Virus record (IMG/VR): IMGVR_UViG_3300032223_002013
Location: 1-30,907 of that record
Direction: 5' to 3' (one strand)
Source of the DNA: a virus
DNA length: 30,907 nt
How positions within the stretch are numbered: position 1 is the stretch's first letter; every line of letters begins with the position of its first letter. Made by a program: the position numbers and the translations under genes. Of the stretch, positions 11,901 to 23,900 are shown in pieces. The notes below the pieces were generated by a model. It ran no database searches and was not told the origin of the DNA. It saw only the letters and a list, made by a program, of their open reading frames with translations.

Positions 11901-14900
11901 TTTTGACGTTGAGTTCCTGCAACTTGGGAAGAACTACCATGCCTTCCGCTTCCTTCAGGTCCGCTGGTAGTGCCGTAGCGATGGACTTGATGCCGAACGT
12001 GGAACGCTGGTATGGGTCTGACTGCAACTCTTCGATGTAGTCGATTGGGTGCACATTTGAACCTCCGCTTGCGATTTCATCCGCCATCTGGCTGATTCCA
12101 GTGCCGATGTTGGTAGAAAACACGGAAGCACCATCGGAAGTCCTAAGGTGGGAGTACTGCATGGTGCCGCTCGGACTGCTCCAATGGCCCTCACGCCTCA
12201 TCTCGCTTGCCAACGCCTTCCTGACATTGTACACGGCCTTAAGGGAATCCAGCATCTTGGTGACCTTGGAGATTTCCTTAGGGTCGGTTGCGGCGGCAAG
12301 ACGTGCCTTCAGTTCCTTTCCGTAGTTGTCGAGCCTAGCGATGGAAGCGTTGTCACTGACATGCCCATGAAGGACATGCACATGGTATGGGCCAAGTCCA
12401 GAGGCATACTGCGACCAATTGGCGGCACTGCCAGTATGGGCAACGCCGCTCGAATCATAACTACCGCTGTTGTTCCTGAATGCAATCTGCTCCGCATGGG
12501 TCATGCCAGCGGGGTATTCCTCGTCTGCGAATCCGTCACGAAGTCCTCCGATGTCGAATCCAGCATGTTCGGCGATTTGCCTGATAGATTCGTCCCTGTA
12601 CTTGCTAATCATGTTCTGCCTGAACAATTCGAGCGTAGAAGGGTTAATCCTAAGTTTTTCCCCAGCGGGTCCTGTTGCCATGAGGATGTAATCCGCAACG
12701 TGCATGTCCGCAGGAATGTCATCAGCCGCCGCCTGACCGCAGGTTTCAGCCAAGGATTCCTTGAATGACTTTCGGATTATGTCGCTGATGGCCTTTGCAG
12801 ACTGGGAAGGTCCGTCTTCGTTACGTTCGATGATTTCCCTAAGTTGATTTTCAACGGAAGAAATCTTGGCAAGGTATTTGGCTGTGTTCTTGTTATTCGC
12901 CCATTCTCCACTGGAAGTGACTGGCCAATGGTAGGTATTTTCGGAGGTTGAAATTGTCCTGTTCATGATGTGCCTACCGAACATAGGGTATGTAGCCGTC
13001 AGGAATTGCTGTACCTCGGACCTAGTCATCTGCTCATCTTTGTTCCTGTAAAGAAGGTCAGCGAGTCCAGTTACACGCATCTCATGCTTGCTGACTCCAT
13101 GGAACTGCATAAGGTCGAACATCTGCTGTCCAGTAATGGATTCCTTGAAGTGCTTATTCCTATCGCTACCGAATGCCAAGGCCCTCATTGCCTTTGATGC
13201 GAACCTGTAGATGGAACCAGCGGTGCCGAACGACATCCTGTTCTTTACGAGCCTTTCCATTTCTCCGAGTTCGGTACCTCCCACTGATAGCATGATTTGA
13301 CCACGTTCTGGTGCCTTTCCGCTCACCAAATCATTGGAAAGAAGAATCCTCTGTGCGGCCAACGCTTCCTGCTTTGTCATTGGCTTTTCGATGTCTCCAA
13401 CCCTGTAAAGTTCACTGCTTGGCTCGATGACGTTGGTAGTCTCGCTTTGGCCGAAAAGCAGAGACCTTACTGGTTCAATTTCTCCGTCAATCATCTTGGT
13501 CTGACCAAGATTCTCGACGTTGTATCGTGAACCTTCTCCGAACATGGACTTAGGGATGTGGGCCTCCGTGCTGGCTTGGCTGATGGTAGCGACGTATGCG
13601 TTAGCATCAGATTCGGTCCTGAATGGAACGACCTTTCTGGAGGTCTTTGGATTTCCATTGGTGTCGATTCCAGTAACGACGTCATGTCCGACCAAGAATC
13701 CAGCGTTCTTTCCAGACTTCTTGACCACCGAGATGTTGTTTCCTCCGCTTTTCTTGTCCCAAGCGTAGTGGGTAAGGTCTTCCCTGTTAGGAAACAAGAG
13801 CCTGATGGCGGCTTCCCTGTCGCCGTGAAGTTGGAGTTTCCTTTCTGCGTCTGGAACGTAATAGCCAGCATCGGAACCGAACACACGCTGGGACATCTCG
13901 GAAATGTCTGGAGCGAAGTTAGGCATCCTTGAAATAATCCCCCTGTAATTTTCCAAAGCGGTTGCGTTGGGGCTTCCGTAGTTGAGTGCGGCTGAATCTG
14001 TCTGATTAAACGAGAATTCGTTTCCAGCAGGTGCCGACGATTCGGACTGTCCTCTTTCTGACATCATTCCCCTTGCGTAATCCCTGTAGACGCCTTCGTT
14101 CCCGCTGGTGAAGTTGAACCCAGCCATCAACGAATTGCTGGAACCGATGATTCCCTTGCCCCTGTATGCGTTGTTTGCCATGTGCAACGAGGCAATAGCG
14201 GCCTGAACGTGCTCTGGCTTGGAATCCGCTGGAAGGATTAGCGTGGCATAGGTGCTCTGTGGATTGTTTAGGTGAATGATGTGGTCGGACTGAGATACTA
14301 GTCCGAAGTCATGTGCACCATAGCCAGCCTTCGCAGACGGGGAACTGGTATCGGACATAGGGTCATAGAAGTCTCCGCTAGAGCCAAGGAATGCGGCAAT
14401 CTTGCTCGCATCCGCATTATCACCGCTTGGATGGTTGTGCATGGACAGGTCTTCTTCGCTTGCACCGATGTCCTTGCTGAGAAGTCTGATTGCCTTTCCG
14501 TAATGCCTCTGGACCTCTGGGTCGAATGAGATTAGCGAAGCGATGTGCTTTGCCGAATTAAGGCTCTTCATCATGCCGCTCTGGTTCATCTTCTGTACCA
14601 AATCCGACATCCTGATGAAACTCTGAGGGATTATTGTTCCAGTATGTGCGTCGAATCCGATGCACTTTCTGAACGGGATTCCGACCTTGATTTTCGCACG
14701 TACGTTCTGGGACATTTCCGAGAGCATCGGGGTGTCGATGTCTGGGGAATAGTTAATCATGATGCGTCCATCAGAAAGCCTCTTCCAACTGATTCCCATC
14801 CTAGGGACATCTTGGCTACCGATTGGGTAGGCATAGTCAGAGCCCTGCCCATTGAAGGCCATGTTCGTGGAACGTTCCGTGAACTCATACCTTTGCTTTG

Positions 14901-17900
14901 CCGTCATGCCCATGAAGGACGATGGAATCCTTCCAGAAATCTGGAAACGGGCGGCAGGGGTCGAAACCTTTTCGGTTCCGAGAGAACGAGCGGCTTCGGC
15001 AAGTTGTTGCCTGATTACCTTCCTTCTCAGTTCGTTGCTGATGGTATCCTTGACGACTGGTGCGATTATGGAAGCAGTAGATGGTGGCCTTGGAGTTTCG
15101 GCAATTTGAGCGGAAACAGACTTAAGTTGGTCTGGTGTTCCGCATTCGACGTTTTCCTTGATGAATTTGGAAAGCGTGGTTTCCCCGTTCGTTACCCTGA
15201 ACCTCTTTCTCCTTATTTCGGTATTAGGGTCATACTTTTCAAGAGAAGTCCTGATGAAGTTTCCTCCGTTGTAACTGTAAGTATTGAACAATCCGATTGG
15301 CGAAGAAATCGACGGGAATCCCTGATGGAATCCGTGCACATTCTCAATAAACCTTTCGTTCGGCATGGGTTCAAAGTTCCTGAGTATGCTGGTTCCAGCG
15401 GACATGTATGATGCGACAGAGTTCATGTCCATCGTGTTGGTTCCCCTGTAGACGTAATCTGGGCCGACTATTCCCTGAGACTGAACGTTCGGAACAGAAA
15501 TCTCTTCGTGTGCTGGAAGGGATGCGAAGTAGCCATGCCAGAAATCAAGCGTCTTGACCGCAAGTGGCATGTTGGAAGAAAACACCTTTGCATGTGCCAC
15601 TGGGAATCCCCAGTTGTTTACGTCAGTGGTTGCGGTAGTTCCGCTGGACAGCATGTGCTCGGAATTAACGATGCAATAATCTACCGCTTTCCTGATGCCC
15701 AATCCGTCTGGGCCCATGTTCGGCACAAACTGCTTCTTGATGGTATGCTGGAATGAGGCTGGGTCCTGCTCTTGAATTTCCGCAAGTTGGTAGGCCATGG
15801 AAGCACCTACGGCGGTTCCGATGGTTTCCATGTTCTTCATGGTGGACATTTCTAAGGCAATCCTGTCATGGACAGTCTCTGGGATTGACATGAAGAAATC
15901 CCTGAGTGCGGCCTGTGCTTCTTGCGAAACCTGAGACATCGGCTTTTCGTATTCCCCACGCATGGCATGTTCTACGACTGCCTGATGCAGTGCGGAATCA
16001 AACGCCTTGGGAACCCCAAACCTAGGACTTCCTTCAGACCTTTCGAGGAAGCCACGGGTAATCAGCATCCTGACATAGGGGGAGGACATGGCACCGATTG
16101 CCGCATTGGAAACGCTGACACCAGTCTTATCACCGACGACAAACTTATGAGGTGCGTCGATGACGACCTTAGCCGCCTGAGAATTCTCATCTCCAAACAC
16201 CCTCTGCATTTCCTCACCTCCGATGGCATTGACCATGTCAGAAAGACCCATGCCAGCGTCCTTCGCATGCCTAACCGCATGGGTGAACAGTCCAGTTTCT
16301 ACGAGGGCATTTCCTCCGAAAAGGGACTGAAGGAACGGAGTCGGGTTGCTTGCTGGGGTAGAAAAGAACGTCCTGCTAGCATTTCCGTCGTAGATTTTCT
16401 TAAGCCTACTGATGATTGGTGAGTACCTATCTGATGGTGATACCTTCTTTGCGGAAGCGATAGTGCCTTCCTCGGTTGGAATGAGCATCTCGCCGTGCAT
16501 AATGAGTGGGCACGTAAGGTCGGTATGATACAGGTGACGCATGTTGGCGTTCCTGAGTTCGATTGGCATGCCAGACATCATGCCAGCGTGGTGGCTTACG
16601 ATTGTGTCTGCGTTCTTGTCTGGAAGGAAGAACTCTGGTGTGAAGTAAGCCCTATCTCCAATCCTGAAGGCTTGGATTCCAGAAGAAGCAAGAACTAGGC
16701 GTTCATCGCTTCCTCCCTGCATTTTCTGTCCCATCCTGAACCTAGTATGACGCCTTGCGTTTTCAGGAATAGAAGGTGCGTTGGAATTGACGGCCTTTGC
16801 GTACATCTCAGCGATTTTCTCGGCGATGGCCTTATCACGGGTTAGTCCGCTCTGTGCTTCGATGATTTCATCAATCTTGGACTGGGCCAACGAGGCGGCG
16901 GCGACATCTCCTCCAGCCTGTGCGTTAGTAACATCAGACTTAAGTTTCTCTACCTCCCTGCTAGCCTCATCGTTCGCCGAATTAATGTGGCTGATTACTG
17001 AGTCAATAGATTCTCTGAATGTTGAGAATGAGGTGCCCTGCGTCGAATTGTAGGAGTGCGTATTGTAAAGAAGTGCCTGAAGGCCACGCTCTGGGTAGGT
17101 TGAAATCTGTCCAAACAGGTGATTGCTTACGATTTCGGACTCAATCTGTGCTCCAAGTGCATCTGAAGTCTTAGATGCGGAGTTTCCATGTGCGAACACT
17201 GTCGCTTCTGCGGTATGTGCCGTGCCAGTGTAGACGCTTGTTGCGTCAGAAAGGTCCATTCCGATTCCATACCAAGCGGTTCCGATGTGGAGGGGTGCAT
17301 GAACTCCCCTAGGAGTGATGAACTTGTATTCTGCTCCTCCTAGTCCTTTGGAAAGGTGCGATACGTTGGCACGTTCTAGGCCAGTCTTAATCATGGTTCC
17401 AGTGACAGACACGCTTCCGCTCGCTTCTGGCTGATTCCACAGGTACTCTGCTAGGTGGCTGTTGTTGACTGCGTTAGCCGAGATTTCCAGAGACGACACA
17501 AAGGCGTCGTCCAGAAGGCCAGCGATAAACTCTGCGTAATTTCCGCTGTCTTTCTGGTTAAGTGCCCAATCCATGCACTGCTTCATGATTGGTTCGATGA
17601 TGAGCAGTTTGTGGGCAAGACGCTTGTTCAGTTCATAGGCGACTTGGTCGATGTTTTCGGCTTCCCTTCCAGTGGTCAGTTTCCTGAGTCGTTCATGGAA
17701 CGGACCATTGATGTGTTTTTCTACGGCCTTATCGAACACATCCTGCTCAACCCAGAACGGCTTTTCTGGCTCGAAACTGAGGATTCCCTGCTTGAACTTG
17801 TAAGCACCGACATTGAAATGATTTTTAGTAAGCGGAGTGTAGAGACGATAGCCGATGTTCTTCTGCACGGATTCGTTTCCAAGTGCGGTGCCAGACAGTG

Positions 17901-20900
17901 CTGGAATTGCTTTATTCTTATTGATGTTCTCAATCGTTAGAGGCCTAGTGGATGGAAGGGTTCCTTCCTTTCCATGCTGGATGGAACTGCTTTCGATGAA
18001 CGAATGCCTGAGTGCGATTAGGTTGGTGATGTCGTGCCTAGTGAGTTCGATGTCATTGAACTCATTGGCAATATGGTAGATTTTTGACATCGTCACGGCG
18101 TCATCGTCTGGGGAGAAGCCCCTGTCGATGAGATGCTGGATTATTTCTCCTCCCTTAAGTTTGTCTGGGAACGTACTCGAAAGCACCATGTCCATGACTG
18201 GGTTACCAACTGAAATTCCAGACTCTGATTCGATGACGACGTCTGCCAGCCTACAAATGTCCCCGATAGTAATCGTTCTGGAATGGCCTTCCGTGTATCC
18301 AGCCATGTTCATCGGGATTCCGCCCTTTGCGAACGTCTCATTAAACTTCTCAACGTTGCCCTTAAGCATGTAGGTCTTGTCGGAAAGAGTGACTCTTCCG
18401 TCTTCTCCGACTTCCCAGCCCCTTTGTGCTACGGCTACCCTGTTGAGTTTCGTGAGTTCGTTGCCAGCCCTGAATCCGAAATAATGGACAAGCATGGCCT
18501 TGCCTAGGGAGGCAATCATCCTGTTGTCGTCCTTGCCAGAAGTAAGGCCACCGATGCTGTTCATCACGATGCCGATGTTGCCAGACTTTCCATCGTAAGA
18601 ATCCCTGAGTGCCTTGCTGATTTCGGACGGCTTGATGATGGCGGAAGAACTCATGGCCCTGTCAATCAGGTCAAGAGTCGAGCCGTACATGAAGTTGCCA
18701 GTGTCCGTCCTATGATTGGTGGCGATTTCCACGTTGGACATGCCAGCCCTACGCTGGGTTTCCCTAGCCATGGATTCGCTGATGTCCATCAGGTAGGTGG
18801 CGTTGGCAAAGGAACTGACGGCATGCCTGAGAAGCGTGAGTTTCTCGGTAGCGGTCACGGACTTGTCGTTCTTGATTAGGGAGATGGACGAATAGACGCC
18901 CATCATGGTCCTAGCCGCCTTGTATTGGGTATCCCCAATCTGATAAACGCTCCACTCTGGGAACTTGTTGGCGATGTCTCCTAGTTCCTCGAACTCAGTC
19001 ACCATGTCGAACAGCCTGTCGTCGCTTACGACGCCCTTGGATTCCTCGAAAAGCCTTATGGCCCTTTCTGCAAAATTGATGGGTACGGCACCCCTGTCAT
19101 GGTATTCGGCACAGAATCCAGCAAGATGGCCAAGTGCACTGGTCAAGATTGGCCTAGCGGAATCATGGAGGCTCCTGAACACTGGCGAATCACCAAGTGC
19201 CATGATGGTCTTATCGGCGGCAGTTGGGTCATCGTGCATCGCCTTGTCATAGAACGAATCGACATCGACCCACGGCTCTTCTCCCTTAAGTGCCTTCTTG
19301 AGCGAGTCCTTGCCGAACATGGACTGCATTTTAGCAGTCTGCATGTCCTTGGTCAGGACGCTACCTTCGATGCCCATCAGGTTGGCGAAGTATCCGAGAA
19401 GAACTCCAGTGGTTACTTTGTTGAGAGGAATAGACCTATCCATCCCCTTGCTACGTTCCTGAAGGGCATGCTGAACTTCGTGAAGGATTACGCTGGCCGC
19501 TGGGTTCTTGGATGCGAACTTTTCAAGCAGTGAATCCTTCGAGCGTAGGTAGTTCCCCATCTCCTTGCTACCCATGCTCCTCATGATTTCAGAGGCACAG
19601 AACATCCTAGCACCAAGCCTGATGCGTTCTCCTCCGCTACAATGGGGAGGGGCGTACTGGGCACCGAACCCATCGAAGAACTCAACCTTCATGTCCTTCA
19701 TTTCTGGGTAGTAGAAATAAAGGGTGCTATGTTCGAACACGTCGCCTAGTTTGGACGTAGACAGTTCCTTGTTGGTGATGATTCCGCCTTCGGTAAGTTT
19801 CTGGTAGTTTGCGAATGCGAACTCTGGGTTCTTTTCTCCTACAAAAGGAGTAAGGAACGGCTTATTCCCGTTCTTGTCCATGTTGAGTCCAGCCTCCTTG
19901 TCGGAGAATTCGAACACGTTAAGTACGTTCCCGTTCCTATCATACATCCTCCTCACCAATCCAAGGTCAAAAAGTTCGCTAATTCTAAGTTCATCTTTTA
20001 TGGACTGGATGCCAGCGATGCTAAGAAGTGGGGATGGTTCCGACGTAATCGTGGCAGTCTCAAGGCATTTTTCATTGAGACTAGCGACCTTTTCGATGTG
20101 CGACCTGATGCTGGAAAGGTCAGCCTCACTCATGAAATCCTTGAACATCTTTGCACCATACAGCGAATTGACGGCCATGTGTAGTGCAGTTTCTCCACTT
20201 TTACCAGAAGCCCAGTAATGGGACAAAGACTGGTTCCAAGTAGCCATGGCTTCCCTCTTAACCCTAGCATTCCAATCATCAAACTTCTGTTCGTCGTATT
20301 GGGTAATCAAAGAAAGCCTAGACCTGACCGCTTCTTGGTCCATGGCCTTTTCGAGTTGAATGGCTCCGTACGCTGGAACGATTGCGGCTGTAATCTTGTT
20401 TTCAACCGCAACGTCCCTGAGCCCTTCAAGCAGTGCCATTCTGTCGGAATCGCTTTCGTATTTCTTGAAAAGGTTATAGACGTCGTCCTTCACCCCTTCG
20501 TTGCAGTAATTGATGATTGCGGCGACAGTATGACCATGGTTAATCCTGTCGATTGCCCTCTTGCTTATCTGGGAGCCAGAAACCATGTCAGCAACCTGTG
20601 CTGGAAACGCCGTGATTGAACTAAGTCCATCGGCCCTAGGAGTGTTCTTGTTGAACCCCCTAGGCTGTTTGACACGTTCCTTTTGACTGCCTAGGGTCCT
20701 GCCTCCCTTGAATCCCCTGAATTTATTTTTACCGCTTTCGATGGTGACGATTTCAAGCGTTGGAGTAGCGATGCCGACGCCACGTGAGACGCTGAAAATG
20801 TAGACTGGGTGTTCTGAGGACTGATTAAGCGATTCGTGCGTTGCGTCGATGAAGTTAATCGCCATGTTCGGGTAGTTTCTTCCCTCACTACCCATGTCTG

Positions 20901-23900
20901 CGTTAGGAGTATCATCGACACGCTGGAACAGTCCATGGAGAATCTCTCCTCCTACCCTGTAGCAACTTTCGACAACCGAAGATTCCTTGTCGTCCAAGAA
21001 ACGCCTTAATTCTGAGATTTTAGACGAGATTTTTCCTTCTTTGTCTTGATAGGAAGGTGCAGACCTTTCTTTGCCTTCCGAGTCTATGACAGTGCCGAAT
21101 TTGGATTCCTTGATTGCCAATGCCAATTCGCAGATTTTAACGACGCCTTCCTTGTAAGATTCGACATCCTGCTTCGGAATTTTCCTAAGTTCGGTAGCAT
21201 ACCTGCTGTAGATGGCTTTTGCGTCCTTGTCGGACATGTCATAGGTTCCTTCCGTCAACGCATTTACGCCAGACTTAGAAAGCCACTTGATGGATTCCGC
21301 ATACTCGGAGGCGGATTTGCTTTGGCTTTCTTCTACCGATTTTGCGGTAGCGTTTTTGTAACCATTTGCGATTTTTACGTCAGAATCTACGTTGTGCGAA
21401 AAAACCTTTTCGGTCGGTTCTACGAAAACTGATTTAATCGGGAATTTTCCACGCATTGACTGAGACAACGCCATAGACCTTTCATCAAGAGCCGCACGTA
21501 GAAGTTCAATCCTAGCGGACTTGTCTGGGATTGACCTGAGGTGCTCCATGTCAACGTTGACGGAAAAAGTCCTCTGTTCTTCGCTCCAGATGAGCCTGAA
21601 GTAACTTCCAGTGTTTTTGTAGGAAATACCAGTGCTTCTTCCTTTTGCTTGAGTCATGGGGACTACTCCCATGTTTCCGATGTCATAATGCCCATCATTG
21701 AATTCCTTGTTGAACCCATCTAGCGATTTGGCACTTTCTTCTTCCAGCAAGTCCTTGTAAATTGCCTTATTGCTCATGATTTGAGCATCTAGGTAATCCC
21801 AATCGTTACGCAGTTTCTCCCTAAACTTGATTTCCTCACCGCTTTCAGTGTAGCCAGCCGTAGAAAGCATCGCTCCATCTGGTCCGAAGTTGGACTTGTA
21901 CATGCCAGCCGCATCCTTGTAACTTACCTTTTCAGCAAGGTCGCTGATTGGGTTGACCGATGATTCGCTCGGTGCTGGCATCCTGTCCGCTGGGTCCATC
22001 TTCCTGATGTCCCTGTCGGCAATCTTGGCACCCTTTGCGATGCTATCGACGACGTCCATGAGTACGCCGAACGGATTGAAAACCTTAAACTTGGAGCCGT
22101 TCTTAAGGATTTCGTAGCCATTGGCGTTCATGTACCTCTCGTTCTTTCCTACTTTTTCGAAGCCAGCGACGGACAGGTTACGCCTAAATCCTTCATAGGA
22201 ACGGCCATGGTGGTATGGGAACGGCATGCTAGGCGACCTAGCGACGTCCACCATCAGTTCCAGTTTGAAGGAATTGATGGGGAAATTGGGTCCACGTACG
22301 TTCACATGGCCGTCGGACGGAGTATTGATGTACGACTCATCGCCCCTCTTTACCGCACCGAAAATCTGATGGCAGATGTCCCTTACCTGAGCGGCCTTAG
22401 GACCGAATTCGCTGAAGAACAACTCTTCGGACGGAACTCTGATGGACGGCTCGCTCATCATGTTAATCATGTACGAGTCGAACGTCCTGTTCATGTGGCC
22501 GATGTCGGAGAAGACGGCCTGAACGTCTCCCCTGCTCCAAGCCTTAATCTTACGCCTATGGATGGCTAGGTAGTCGATTGCCGTTACGTTAAGGCTGTGT
22601 TTCGGGGACTTGAGCCTCCTGCCATTGGCATCGGTAATCCTCTGAGTCATGTTCATCTCGAACGGGACGAACACACGATGGGTGATGGGAACATCCGAGC
22701 CCCTGAGCCTTTCAAGAAGCCCGTTCCTGATAATTTCATGGCTATCGCCCCAATAGACACCAGTCATGATGTTCGGGGTGGAGAAGCCAGTCTCTTCGTA
22801 ATGACGCATCACGTCGGCGATGGCCCTGCCATAGGTTGCCGTAGCCTCATCCATGCAACCAGACTTAACAAGGGCATCCCATGCGGCTGGATTAAGCCTA
22901 GTCATGTCAATCCTGCCGTTGCCATGTTGGTCAACGATGACTTCTGGCCTGATAGACTCGTCTAGGCTGGTGAGAACCTCAAAGCCTTTCCTAGAACGCT
23001 CAGCAAGGATTTCATTAACATCCTTGGTTCCCTTCATGGTCATCCCAGCCTTGGCCGCATTGAAAAGGAATTCCTTTCCGAATCGCCTTGCTTCGATTGC
23101 CTGACGTTCTGGGGAAAGTCTGCTTACTGGCTGTGCGTCGCTATTGATGGCTTTCTTGACGTAGGACTTGATGAAGGAGTCCATTTCCTGCCACCTGACC
23201 ATTTTTCCATTATCATAGGTATGGGCCATGGTCTGGAATGAAGGACTGCCATTTGCGTCAATAAATTGGTTATTTGAAACACGCATTCCAGCGAGTTCCA
23301 TGTGGGTAACGTTGCTTGCGAACAGGCTATCACGCTTTGCCTCAAGCAACATCCTGACTGGCATCATGGCGTCTGGCGTAGTCATGCTTGCCAGATTTGT
23401 GTGCATGAAAAGATGCTCGGACCTAGATGCGATAATTTCTTCGAACAGGTATTGTGCACCGAATCTCACGCCAGTCCTCATCTGGAAGTCATGGATTTCA
23501 GCGTATGCTGGGTCCCTGACATCTCCCATGACGTTTGAGTAGAGGTCTTTTCCAAGGAAATGGCTCATCGTCGGGAATTCATCCCTAATCACGTTGATGA
23601 CGTTATCCCTGAAGTGACCACGCAAAAGTTCGTAATTTGCCTTTGCCTTCTTGTTAAAGAAGTCGAGGTAACTTTGGTCTGATGGACTTGGCTCTCTTCC
23701 AGTCTGCATTCTGTATTCAGCATTGACCATGTCCTTATTGATAAGAGTCATGGTGGTAGCCGCCATCTGGGAGGCATAATCAATCATGTGCTGGTCTGGA
23801 ATTACACCTCCGTCTCGCTTGGAGCCAAAGAACTGATGGAAGAACTCGGGCATGTGCCCGTCCATGAGCATGTACTTATTCAGCATGTGCCCCATGATTT

